A DNA stretch of 11,294 nt from JAMHZE01 sp964424715 (GCA_964424715.1 CAYRJW010000054.1:1-11294), one strand, 5' to 3'; counted from the first letter of the stretch, positions 1-7,325 are shown. Program-made: numbers and translations. Notes: generated by a model from the letters alone, not told the origin.

Positions 1-678
1 CTTTGATGCATTTATCGTAAGCGGGAAGGGGTAATTGTTTGGTGAGCAGGAATTTACATTCCTCCTCGGCATCCTTGAAATGGCGGAAAAGTTTTTCAGT
101 GTCGGCATATTCAAGATTGAACGCAGAAAATTCCTTTTCGCCCTGCAGGAAAACATCGCCGTAGGTTAGTTTATCGGTGCCGGTTGCGCCGTTGAAATCA
201 AGGTCATAAACATTTTCCTTGCCCTGCAATCATAGCCGCCGACCTGCTGGAAATAGGTGAACTGCGTAACTTCCATGCCATCGCACCATACTTCCCAGCC
301 TAATCCCCATGCGCCGAGGGTTGGGCTTTCCCAGTCATCCTCAACAAAGCGTATATCGTGCTTTTTAACATCGATGCCTATTTCTTTCAGGCTATCTAGA
401 TATAGTTGCTGGATATTTTCCGGGCTTGGTTTCAGGATGACCTGGAACTGGTAATAATGCTGTAAGCGGTTTGGGTTTTCGCCGTAGCGGCCATCTTTAG
501 GCCGGCGACATGGCTGGGCGTAAGCCGCTTTCCATGGTTTTGGTCCCAGCGAACGCAGGGTTGTTGCAGGGTGAAAGGTTCCCGCGCCCATTTCGACATC
601 ATAAGGCTGCAATATAACGCAACCCTGTTTTGCCCAATAGGCCTGAAGTTTTAAGATAAGATCCTGGAATGCTACCAC
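1..678 (-). pseudogene. glyQ: Glycyl-tRNA synthetase alpha subunit, frameshifted and partial at the left edge
   Basis: GlyQ is the catalytic alpha subunit of the bacterial alpha2-beta2 glycyl-tRNA synthetase, a cytosolic class II enzyme that charges tRNA-Gly. Translation starts at a GTG (676-678); an in-frame stop lies a few codons upstream, and the shine-dalgarno is weak. Residues 1-151 match the family closely: FQDLILKLQAYWAKQGC near the N-terminus, QPYDVEMGAGTFHPAT, QPCRRPKDGRYGENPNR and MEVTQFTYFQQVGG. After Cys151 the frame is lost and a stop follows at 166-168. A second frame, read from about 226 to position 1, resumes family sequence (QGKENVYDL, KLTYGDVF, NLEYADTEKLF, LPLPAYDKC). The roughly 18 residues expected between the two parts, including the conserved GEITYGLERLAMY-type motif 3, are absent. 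The join lies in TGCAGG (223-228). The gene is therefore either a real pseudogene or an assembly error. The C-terminus continues beyond the window, where glyS would be expected. Confidence 0.9.
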
Positions 679-705
679 TTGAAACTAACTCATTAAATTT
701 ATGCG

Positions 706-733
706 AAAATATAATAGATGTACGGTTTTGCAA
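706..733 (-). promoter_or_regulatory. Candidate sigma70-type promoter for glyQ
   Basis: In the 76-base gap between the amidase stop and the glyQ GTG, the minus strand has TTGCAA (728-733, four of six matches to TTGACA). It is followed after 16 bases by TATTTT (706-711). An overlapping TATATT (708-713) matches better but is only 14 bases away. The stretch is AT-rich and is the only sizeable gap in this part of the cluster, which makes an independent promoter plausible. Confidence 0.35.
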
Positions 734-754
734 GGTAAATAATGAGCCTTAACC

Positions 755-1528
755 CTAGCTGCTGAATTTCTGGAATACATCATTTAGCACGACATCGGAA
801 AGGCCATCCCATTTTATATTTTCGGGGTGCTGGGTGTCTTCGCTCAATGATATTCTTTCAGGCAGGAAGCGTCGGTAGAAGGCGGTTACCACTTTTTTTG
901 TCTGCTCATCGAAGATGGTGGATTTTTGTATCTTGTAACCGATCACGGATAATTTGCGCTGTATCTCGCCGATATTCTTGCCTTCCTCATTGTCGGAAAA
1001 AGATGGTTCGCGGTAATTGAATTCAGTGCCGTAATTGATGGTGTGGTAGATGCCGATATTTTCTGATGCAAGTTTTGCCCACGGGAAAAACTCGCCGGGG
1101 TCTTCTTTTCTATCTGGAGAAATATCGCTGTGGCCGACGATATTTTTTATATCGATGGGATTATCCTTAATTATTTTTTTACATAATTTAATTACTGAAT
1201 TTATCTGCTCATCCGGGAATTCAGTGTAGCCATATTGGTGGCCGCGATTCACTATCTCAATGCCGATGGATGTATCATTAAGGTTATCATGGCCGCGCCA
1301 GTGACTGGTTCCGGCGTGCCAGGCTTTTTGGTTCTCATCGACAAGCTGGTGGATATCACCGTTCACATCAACAAGGTAGTGGCTGCTTACTTCGTAATCT
1401 GGGTTCTTCATGCGGTTGAGCGCGGCTTCAAAAGAGACCATGCCGGTATAGTGAAGTACGATGGAATTAATTTTGCTGCCCGGTTTGCGGTTGCCAAAAT
1501 TAAGAGAGGGATTTGCGATAATTTTCAT
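755..1528 (-). CDS. N-acetylmuramoyl-L-alanine amidase (Amidase_2, AmiD/AmpD-like) with C-terminal peptidoglycan-binding domain
   Basis: Predicted to cleave the amide bond between N-acetylmuramic acid and the stem peptide in peptidoglycan or its turnover fragments. The Amidase_2 fold spans about residues 15-150. Expected zinc ligands are His26 (in VLHYTG), His133 (in GHSDISPDR) and Asp143 (in KEDPG). Glu91 in SIGIEI and Lys141 match the catalytic positions of AmpD-type enzymes. Residues about 180-250 resemble a PG_binding_1 domain (GEIQRKLSVIGYKI...FDEQTKKVVTAFYRRF). The length of 257 residues fits AmiD (domain plus binding module) better than the shorter cytosolic AmpD. No signal peptide or lipobox is visible, unlike E. 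coli AmiD, so the location is uncertain: cytosolic recycling, or export by another route. The start overlaps the end of the upstream TerB/J-domain gene by 29 bases, which implies co-transcription. A weak GAAGA lies upstream of the ATG. Confidence 0.9.
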   Translation of the reverse strand: MKIIANPSLNFGNRKPGSKINSIVLHYTGMVSFEAALNRMKNPDYEVSSHYLVDVNGDIHQLVDENQKAWHAGTSHWRGHDNLNDTSIGIEIVNRGHQYGYTEFPDEQINSVIKLCKKIIKDNPIDIKNIVGHSDISPDRKEDPGEFFPWAKLASENIGIYHTINYGTEFNYREPSFSDNEEGKNIGEIQRKLSVIGYKIQKSTIFDEQTKKVVTAFYRRFLPERISLSEDTQHPENIKWDGLSDVVLNDVFQKFSS

Positions 1529-2138
1529 TTAATATCTTCATTCGTTCATTGGCAAGTTCGACTATCTTGTTCTTTATCCTCTTGCTCAGAACATCATCGC
1601 TGAAGAACAGATCAGGGTGGAATCTTATTATCTGGTTCTTGTAATATCTTTTTGCATCTATGTAGGATTCAAATCTTTTTACTTCACGCACATCGCTTAA
1701 GAAATAATATTCCAGTGCTTTTTCAAGCAGCACTTTTGAAAGGCCAAGCATGCCTGCGATCTTCTCAAGATAGGATATTTCAGCCACGTTCAGGCCCTCA
1801 TCGCTGGTGGCAAGTTTGAAGAGTTTTGCGTAAAGGCGTGCAGAGGCCTCAATATTATCATTGGAGAATTTTGTGAATCTTTTGCAGTTGATGTAAACTG
1901 AATCCTGATCGTGAGCGGTCTCTTTCAGCAGGCCTAAATGTTCTGTTCCGAAATATGGGAAAAGACCTAAGAAAGTTTTTTTCTCTTTAAGATTCAGGTC
2001 ACCATCGCAACCGCAAAGCCTTGCAGCGATGGCAAGTGCATAATGGTTAAGTGCGAAGTGATTGGCTTCAACCGCGGAGTCCCAGTGGTGAGCGGGGATG
2101 GTCATCGATGAGATATTTCTTCTGATGGAAGGTAACAT
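1500..2138 (-). CDS. TerB-like/J-domain protein (DjlA-type co-chaperone)
   Basis: A 212-residue protein with two recognisable parts. Residues about 28-145 are helical and resemble a TerB-like (tellurite-resistance B) domain: two matching acidic turns, CDGDLNLKEKKTF (about 43-55) and ATSDEGLNVAEISYL (about 110-124), each precede a helix. Residues about 158-212 form a J-domain end with the diagnostic HPD motif at 174-176 and a following helix (ELANERMKILNENY). J domains stimulate the ATPase of Hsp70/DnaK, and this arrangement matches DjlA of proteobacteria. Unlike E. coli DjlA, there is no N-terminal membrane helix, and the first J-domain helix looks degenerate. ATG at 2136-2138 was taken as the start; Met12 (2103-2105) is a credible alternative because similarity only begins near residue 20. 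The gene lies 36 bases after etfA and overlaps the amidase gene, so a link to envelope maintenance is possible but inferred. Confidence 0.75.
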   Translation of the reverse strand: MLPSIRRNISSMTIPAHHWDSAVEANHFALNHYALAIAARLCGCDGDLNLKEKKTFLGLFPYFGTEHLGLLKETAHDQDSVYINCKRFTKFSNDNIEASARLYAKLFKLATSDEGLNVAEISYLEKIAGMLGLSKVLLEKALEYYFLSDVREVKRFESYIDAKRYYKNQIIRFHPDLFFSDDVLSKRIKNKIVELANERMKILNENYRKSLS

Positions 2139-2174
2139 AATTCACGCATACCACAAAATGATACTTACTACAAT

Positions 2175-3110
2175 TTATAATTTTCCTTCAAGCTCTGGTA
2201 TTATATTGAACAGGTCACCGACCAGACCAATATCAGCAAGTTCGAATATAGGTGCGTTCTCGTCTTTATTTATTGCAACGATGACCTTGCTGTCCTTCAT
2301 TCCTGCTAAATGCTGGATGGCACCGCTTATTCCAACTGCTATATAAAGATCCGGCGCGACTATCTTTCCGGTCTGGCCGACCTGGTAATCGTTCGGGACA
2401 TATCCTGCATCTACCGCTGCGCGTGAGGCGCCGATGGCGGCTTTCAGCTTGTCGGCGAGTTTTTCTATTATCTTGAAATTTTCCGCCGAGCCAACACCCC
2501 TGCCACCTGAAACAACGATTCTTGCCGCGGTAAGTTCAGGGCGTGCTGATTCGGTTTTTTGCATATTCACAAAAGTAGAAAGACCGCTTTCGCTGGCAGT
2601 GATATTTGTATTTTCAACGGGTGCATTTCCACCTTCCGCCGCTTTTTCAAAATTTGAAGTGCGAACGGTTATAAGTTTTTTTGCATCTTTGGATTTTACG
2701 GTTGCTATCGCATTGCCCGCATATATAGGGCGTTTGAAAGTGTTCTCATCTATCACTTCTGTAATTTCAGATATCTGCTGAACATCAAGAAGAGCGCTTA
2801 AGCGCGGCATGAAATCCTTGCCGAAAGTTGTGGCGGGCGCAAGTATGTGGGAATAATTTCCCGCTATCTGTGCAATTGCCGGGGCAAGATTCTCAGCTAA
2901 ATGATTCTCAAATATCTTATTATCTGCAACCATTACTTTTTCAACGCCGGAAACTTTTCCCGCTGAAGCTGCAACTGCCGCAAGTCCACCGCCGGAACCT
3001 ATCACCAGAACATGGACCGCTTTGCCTATCTTCGCGGCCGCGGTGGCCATATTCCTGATATTAGGGGCAAGGCCCTTATTATCGTGTTCAGCAATTATCA
3101 GACAAGACAT
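2175..3110 (-). CDS. etfA: Electron transfer flavoprotein alpha subunit
   Basis: EtfA carries the FAD of the EtfAB heterodimer. EtfAB takes electrons from acyl-CoA and related dehydrogenases and passes them to ETF:ubiquinone oxidoreductase at the membrane. The length of 311 residues is typical. The C-terminal FAD-binding domain is nearly identical in motif to mitochondrial and alphaproteobacterial EtfA: SGGRGVGS (201-208), GASRAAVDAGYVPND (227-241), QVGQTGKIVAP (243-253) and GISGAIQHLAGM (260-271). The N-terminal part (ILAPATTFGKDFMPRLSALL) is also standard. A GGAGAG shine-dalgarno lies four bases before the ATG. The partner etfB is upstream in the same direction but is separated by a lipoprotein gene, with only 14 bases between the lipoprotein stop and this start. 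No ETF:ubiquinone oxidoreductase or acyl-CoA dehydrogenase gene is in the window. Confidence 0.97.
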   Translation of the reverse strand: MSCLIIAEHDNKGLAPNIRNMATAAAKIGKAVHVLVIGSGGGLAAVAASAGKVSGVEKVMVADNKIFENHLAENLAPAIAQIAGNYSHILAPATTFGKDFMPRLSALLDVQQISEITEVIDENTFKRPIYAGNAIATVKSKDAKKLITVRTSNFEKAAEGGNAPVENTNITASESGLSTFVNMQKTESARPELTAARIVVSGGRGVGSAENFKIIEKLADKLKAAIGASRAAVDAGYVPNDYQVGQTGKIVAPDLYIAVGISGAIQHLAGMKDSKVIVAINKDENAPIFELADIGLVGDLFNIIPELEGKL

Positions 3111-3124
3111 TTTCTCTCCGGTTA

Positions 3125-3460
3125 TTATTTAAGCAGGCTGAATTTTTCCTTGCCTGATTTTATTTCATAAGTGCCTATCGGTTTAAGTCTGTTCATGATA
3201 GGGAATTTTGTAGGTATATCTTCCTTGTTATCGAAGAAATAAACCTCGCAGTAATTAGGCTGCTTGAATATATCGTTGCAGATCACGCGTGCGGCATCGC
3301 GCTGGTTGGTCTTGTCGCCGAGATGTTCCTCGCTTACATAGACGAAGTGGGAAGCGCCATCATTGTTCACTATCTCATAGCCTTCGGGAAGTTTGCCTTT
3401 ATCCTCACACGCTGCGAGTAAGAATAGACACATGAACGACAATATAAATTTTTTCATCAT
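3125..3460 (-). CDS. Small putative lipoprotein between etfB and etfA
   Basis: A 111-residue protein of unknown function. It begins with a classical lipoprotein signal: MMKK, a hydrophobic stretch, then the lipobox LLAAC with Cys18 as the lipidation site. The next residue is Glu, not Asp, so the E. coli inner-membrane retention rule would not apply; outer-membrane sorting is an inference. The mature part is small and polar and contains a cysteine pair at residues 61 and 71 (VICNDIFKQPNYCEV) that could form a disulfide in the periplasm. The start ATG overlaps the etfB stop as ATGA, and an AGG-containing stretch sits just upstream, so translation is probably coupled to etfB. ATG at 3455-3457 would also serve as a start. 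I do not recognise a named family. Its placement inside the etfBA pair is unusual because ETF subunits are cytoplasmic and usually adjacent. Confidence 0.8.
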   Translation of the reverse strand: MMKKFILSFMCLFLLAACEDKGKLPEGYEIVNNDGASHFVYVSEEHLGDKTNQRDAARVICNDIFKQPNYCEVYFFDNKEDIPTKFPIMNRLKPIGTYEIKSGKEKFSLLK

Positions 3461-4203
3461 ATTACCTGCCTTTTTTTAAGTTCACTTATTAATTCATCGA
3501 CCGTTTTTACTTTAATTCCGGCCTTGCGTTTGGAAGGGGCCTGAACTTTAAGTAATTCTGTGCGCGGTGTGATATCAACGCCTAAGGTCTCTATCTGAAT
3601 TTTTTCCATCGGTTTGGCTTTTGCCTTCATGATATCGGGAAGCTTTACATAGCGCGGTTCGTTTAAGCGCAGATCAGTGGTGATAACGGCAGGAAGTTTT
3701 ACGGAAACGGTCATCAGGCCGCCATCTATTTCGCGGGTTACTTCAGCGTTATCGCCTTTTATCTCAACTTTTCCGGCGAAGGTTGCCTGGCCCCAGTTCA
3801 GCAGTCCAGCAAGCATCTGGCCGGTCTGGTTGGAATCATCATCGATGGCCTGTTTGCCAAGGATAACTAATTTTATGCCCTCTTTCTCAACTATTTTTTT
3901 AAGTATCTTTGCAACTGCAAGCGGCTGTACCTCTTTATCGGAAAGTATCTGTATGCCGCGATCCGCACCCATTGCGATGGCCTGGCGTATAACATCTTCA
4001 GTTTTCGGTTCGCCGATTGAAAGGGCGATTATCTCGCTGGCGTGCTTTTTGTCTTTCAGGCGGATGGCCTCTTCAACGGCTATCTCGCAGAACGGGTTCA
4101 TGCTCATTTTAACATTGGCAAGTTCAATGCCAGTCTCATCGGCTTTCACCCTGATATTCACCTTATAATCAACCACGCGTTTTATGGCCACCAGAACTTT
4201 CAT
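3457..4203 (-). CDS. etfB: Electron transfer flavoprotein beta subunit
   Basis: EtfB binds AMP and contacts partner dehydrogenases through a recognition loop; with EtfA it forms the soluble one-electron carrier for fatty-acid and amino-acid acyl-CoA oxidation. The length of 248 residues is typical. Visible motifs are MKVLVAIKRVVDYKV at the N-terminus, NPFCEIAVEEAIRLK (36-50), the AMP-binding GKQAIDDDSNQTGQMLAG (116-133), the EtfB signature REIDGGLMTVSVKLPAV (157-173) with DLRLNEPRY, and the recognition-loop segment LPDIMKAKAKP (188-198). An AAGGA shine-dalgarno lies about five bases upstream of the ATG. The 115-base gap upstream is the largest between two minus-strand genes in the cluster and may hold a promoter, although I could not pick out convincing -35/-10 boxes. 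The stop overlaps the start of the lipoprotein gene by four bases. Confidence 0.97.
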   Translation of the reverse strand: MKVLVAIKRVVDYKVNIRVKADETGIELANVKMSMNPFCEIAVEEAIRLKDKKHASEIIALSIGEPKTEDVIRQAIAMGADRGIQILSDKEVQPLAVAKILKKIVEKEGIKLVILGKQAIDDDSNQTGQMLAGLLNWGQATFAGKVEIKGDNAEVTREIDGGLMTVSVKLPAVITTDLRLNEPRYVKLPDIMKAKAKPMEKIQIETLGVDITPRTELLKVQAPSKRKAGIKVKTVDELISELKKRQVI

Positions 4204-4310
4204 ATATCCTTTTTTAGGTCGTTAATTAATGCCATTAGGGCAACAATATTCAGAACATGGAAGGAAAACCAACAAATTACAGTGAGTTACAATATAAAGA
4301 AACCTCCGCA

Positions 4311-4328
4311 AGTTGCTCTCAGGCAACT
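4311..4328 (-). terminator. Short hairpin at the end of the alpha/beta hydrolase gene
   Basis: AGTTGC and GCAACT form a perfect 6-bp stem around a six-base loop, and the hydrolase stop codon (4319-4321) lies inside it. On the minus strand the following bases are not a clean T run (TGCGGAGGTTTC), so this is a weak terminator candidate. It could instead slow or partly terminate transcription before etfB. Confidence 0.25.
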
Positions 4329-5179
4329 AGCCAGTTATATATAGTGTTCTTTTCAGGATCGTCGAAGAATATCGGCAGGTGGCCTTTGTCAGGTATCTCA
4401 AGGCTGGCCTTGAACTGCTTGCAGCCATAGAGCCTTATGTAATTAGGTACATCAAGCAGGTTGGATTCGCGGCCGCGGATAACATATAATTCAAGCCATT
4501 TGCAGGTAGTGGCGAGATAGCCGAAATTCTCCGAGAAATCGAGGTCAGGGATATTTATCTGTTTATCGCCGAACCAGAATGCTTTGCCGAGATTGATATC
4601 GTAATTGAAAACAAAGCCTTCATTGTTCTGAATAGTGTAATGCTCAAATATATATTCGAGTTCTTCAGCGCTTAATTTGCTTTGCAGGAATTCATCTTCG
4701 ATCCTTTTCAGCATCTCATGCTTTTCAGCCTTGCAGAAATCCCTTCCGACATGTCCGCCTATTCTCATGCTTTCCTCGGATTTGGCGACCACCCCGATAT
4801 CGTTCAGAACTATCTTCTTTACCATTTTCGGATATTTCTCGGTAAATAATATGGAAGTTATTCCACCCATAGAATTACCAAAAAGAGAAGAAATCTCTAT
4901 TTTAAAATAATTCAGGATAAGGAAAAGATCATCAATATATAAATGGTAATTATAGTTTTTAGGATTAGTTAGATACTCACTTTTATTTCTGCCCGGCATA
5001 TCTGGGCATATCACATACAAACCTTTTTCACTCAGGAATTTTGCAAGCGGGTCAAAGAACATCGCATTATGTGTGAAGGCGTGAAGCAGCACTACGGCCT
5101 GATTTGAAGGGTTTCCATATTCACAGACAGCCAGCTTGTGCGGTTCAAGATTGTTGGATTGTATATAGTGCAGTTTCAT
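4319..5179 (-). CDS. Alpha/beta hydrolase
   Basis: A 286-residue protein of the alpha/beta hydrolase superfamily; the substrate is unknown. The oxyanion-hole segment is VVLLHAFTHNAMFFDPLA (29-46). The nucleophile elbow is GNSMGG (101-106) with Ser103. The catalytic His is probably His267 in KGHLP. The segment that normally supplies the acid reads VIRGRESNLLD (233-243): the usual Asp of the RGExSD-type motif is Asn240 here, so Asp243 or another residue would have to serve. ICPDMPGRNKSEYL (57-70) is typical of the loop after strand 4. The gene begins three bases after the ligA stop and is almost certainly in the same transcript. It ends 115 bases before etfB. There is no signal peptide, so it should be cytosolic. 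Confidence 0.85.
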   Translation of the reverse strand: MKLHYIQSNNLEPHKLAVCEYGNPSNQAVVLLHAFTHNAMFFDPLAKFLSEKGLYVICPDMPGRNKSEYLTNPKNYNYHLYIDDLFLILNYFKIEISSLFGNSMGGITSILFTEKYPKMVKKIVLNDIGVVAKSEESMRIGGHVGRDFCKAEKHEMLKRIEDEFLQSKLSAEELEYIFEHYTIQNNEGFVFNYDINLGKAFWFGDKQINIPDLDFSENFGYLATTCKWLELYVIRGRESNLLDVPNYIRLYGCKQFKASLEIPDKGHLPIFFDDPEKNTIYNWLVA

Positions 5180-5182
5180 AAA

Positions 5183-7249
5183 TTATTTTATAAGCTCCAG
5201 AAATTCCTCTTCGGAAATTATTTTAATGCCAAGCTCTGTTGCTTTCTTCAGTTTACTGCCTGCATCTTCTCCTGCAATCAGAAAATCGGTTTTTGTAGAA
5301 ATGCTGCTGGATACCTTCGCGCCGTTACGCTCCGCCAGTGATTTTACCTCATCGCGCGAGAAGCGCACCATCTTGCCAGTTATGACAACTATCTTGTTGG
5401 AAATAGCAGATGTTGAGCCGGTGGTCACTTCAACATCTTTTACATGAATTTGTTTTAGCAGAGCATCTACCATCTTAATATGCTTTTCATTCCTGAAGAA
5501 CATATCGATAGATCTCGCGACCTTTTCGCCGATGCCATCTATGTTGAGCAGTTCCTGATATTCCGGTGCGCCGATCTCAAATCTTTTTGCTTTTTCATAG
5601 AAGTTGGAGAAGGAAGTATAATTTCTTGCGAGCAGTTTTGCATTCTCGGCGCCGATATGCCTGATGCCAAGCGCGTAGATGAAGCGGTTCATCTCGATCT
5701 CGCGGCGGGAATTTATTCCATCAAAAAGTTTTCTGACGGATTTTTCACCGTAGCCTTCCCATTTCTCAAGGGGCTTTTCTAATGTCTTATTTTTTTCCTC
5801 TAACAGGAAAATATCGGCGGGTTCTTTTACCAAGCCTTCATTCCAGAATAATTCTATCTGCTTATCGCCGAATCCTTCAATATCAAATGCGTTGCGGGAG
5901 GAGAAATGTTTTAACGCTTCCACTGCCTGTGCCGGGCAGGAGATACCGCCGGTGCAGCGGGTTGCGGCCTCATCATTCTCACGCGTTGCGGGAGAGCCGC
6001 AGATAGGGCAGGTATCGGGGAATATGAAAGTTTCGGAATCAGCGGGGCGTTTATTCATATCGACAGAAACTATCTGCGGGATGACATCACCCGCGCGCTG
6101 GATAACAATAGTATCGCCGACGCGTACATCTTTGCGTTCTATCTCATCTTTATTGTGAAGCGTTGCGCGGCGTACTACCACACCGCCGATATTTACCGGG
6201 GTGAGTTCCGCCACAGGGGTTAAACTTCCGGTGCGACCGACCTGGATCGTTATCGCTTCTATTTTTGTTTTCGCCTGCTCGGCGGGGAATTTATGGGCGA
6301 TGGCAAAGCGCGGGCTGCGGGCTACAAAGCCAAGTCGTTCCTGAAGTTCGATGGAATTCACTTTATAGACAACGCCATCAATATCATATTCAAGATCGGG
6401 GCGGGCTTCGTAAATGCTGTTATAATATTTTTCTATCTCATCAATATTTTTGCAGAGTTTTGTTCGTTCGTTGATTGCAAAACCTGCCTGCCTGAAAAAT
6501 TCCAGGGCTTCGGATTGTGAATTCCATGAATCTTCCGAAACCTCGCCCCAGCCATAGACAAAATATTTCAGATTGCGTGAGGCGGTAACGCTGACATCAA
6601 GCTGACGCAGGCTACCGGAGGCGGCATTGCGGGGATTGGCGAAGACCGGCTCGCCTGCATTTTCCTTTTCCTGATTTATCCTTTCGAATTCCTCGTGGCT
6701 TAAATAGACCTCGCCACGCACCTCTAATATTGTGGGGAACTTGCCGGAAAGTTTTTTAGGTAATGAATCGATGGTAGATATATTCAGAGTGATATCCTCT
6801 CCTTCCTCGCCATCGCCACGGGTGGCGGCAAGTTTTAAATTGCCGTTCTCGTAGCGCGCGCTGAAGGAAACGCCATCTATCTTCGGTTCGCAGAAGATAT
6901 CTATGTTCTGGCTTTCTTCCACACCAAGGAATTTTTTTATCTTCTTTAAAAAATCCGCGACATCTTCCATCTCAAAAGCATTGCCGAGTGACAGCATCGG
7001 TTTGGAATGTTTTACTTTAGCGAATTTTTCCTGCGGTGCAGAGCCTATTTTCTGGGTGGGGGAATCAGGGGTTATCAGTTGCGGGTAAAGCGCTTCCAGA
7101 TCTTCAAGCCTTATGCGAAGTTTATCATATTCGGCATCGGAGATAAGGGGTGCGCTATCCTGATAATATTTTTTATCGTGGTGGCGTATCTGGCCCTTAA
7201 GCTCTTCAGCCTCGAATTGTGCCTCAAAAAATGTAGGGTTTTCTTTCAT
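5183..7249 (-). CDS. ligA: NAD+-dependent DNA ligase
   Basis: LigA seals nicks with 5'-phosphate and 3'-hydroxyl ends during replication and repair, using NAD+ as the adenylate donor. All domains are present in 688 residues, a normal length. The Ia NAD-binding domain spans about 1-70 (with YYQDSAPLISDAEYD). The adenylation domain has the nucleophile Lys123 in EPKIDGVSF, then LEVRGE, ANPRNAASGSLRQ and DIDGVVYK. The OB fold includes VGRTGSLTPVAEL and GDVIPQI. A four-cysteine zinc finger uses Cys414, Cys417, Cys432 and Cys438. Helix-hairpin-helix repeats lie at about 450-600, and a BRCT domain at about 616-688 (KIVVITGKM... DFLIAGEDAGSKLKKA). The start is fixed because a TAG stop directly precedes the ATG. 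No shine-dalgarno is visible, and the start codon lies in an inverted repeat. The upstream neighbour is a 46-residue ORF. Confidence 0.98.
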   Translation of the reverse strand: MKENPTFFEAQFEAEELKGQIRHHDKKYYQDSAPLISDAEYDKLRIRLEDLEALYPQLITPDSPTQKIGSAPQEKFAKVKHSKPMLSLGNAFEMEDVADFLKKIKKFLGVEESQNIDIFCEPKIDGVSFSARYENGNLKLAATRGDGEEGEDITLNISTIDSLPKKLSGKFPTILEVRGEVYLSHEEFERINQEKENAGEPVFANPRNAASGSLRQLDVSVTASRNLKYFVYGWGEVSEDSWNSQSEALEFFRQAGFAINERTKLCKNIDEIEKYYNSIYEARPDLEYDIDGVVYKVNSIELQERLGFVARSPRFAIAHKFPAEQAKTKIEAITIQVGRTGSLTPVAELTPVNIGGVVVRRATLHNKDEIERKDVRVGDTIVIQRAGDVIPQIVSVDMNKRPADSETFIFPDTCPICGSPATRENDEAATRCTGGISCPAQAVEALKHFSSRNAFDIEGFGDKQIELFWNEGLVKEPADIFLLEEKNKTLEKPLEKWEGYGEKSVRKLFDGINSRREIEMNRFIYALGIRHIGAENAKLLARNYTSFSNFYEKAKRFEIGAPEYQELLNIDGIGEKVARSIDMFFRNEKHIKMVDALLKQIHVKDVEVTTGSTSAISNKIVVITGKMVRFSRDEVKSLAERNGAKVSSSISTKTDFLIAGEDAGSKLKKATELGIKIISEEEFLELIK

Positions 7250-7266
7250 CTATAGATTTATAGATG
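7247..7266 (-). repeat. Inverted repeat enclosing the ligA start codon
   Basis: CATCTATA (7247-7254) and TATAGATG (7259-7266) form a perfect 8-bp inverted repeat around a four-base loop. On the ligA transcript the AUG start codon would be the last three bases of the 3' arm. The element could be an RNA hairpin hiding the start codon or a protein-binding operator. On the minus strand it also contains TATAAA (7257-7262), a possible -10 box whose transcript would begin at or next to the AUG. Confidence 0.5.
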
Positions 7267-7273
7267 AAGTAAG

Positions 7274-7310
7274 TTAAAATTTAAAGAGGAGAGAGCGGAT
7301 TAAATTTTAA
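7274..7310 (-). repeat. 11-bp AT-only inverted repeat in the ligA leader
   Basis: TTAAAATTTAA (7274-7284) is matched by its exact reverse complement (7300-7310) across a 15-base spacer that is purine-rich on the plus strand. It lies between the stop of the 46-residue ORF and the ligA start. AT-only arms give a weak RNA stem, so a protein-binding site is as likely as a hairpin. It does not look like a strong intrinsic terminator. Confidence 0.5.
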
Positions 7311-7325
7311 AATGATAGATTTATT

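Noticed and set aside
3677..4168. A 163-codon plus-strand open frame opposite etfB.
   Set aside because: Antisense shadow of a conserved gene; Ser/Ile-rich composition is typical of such mirror frames.
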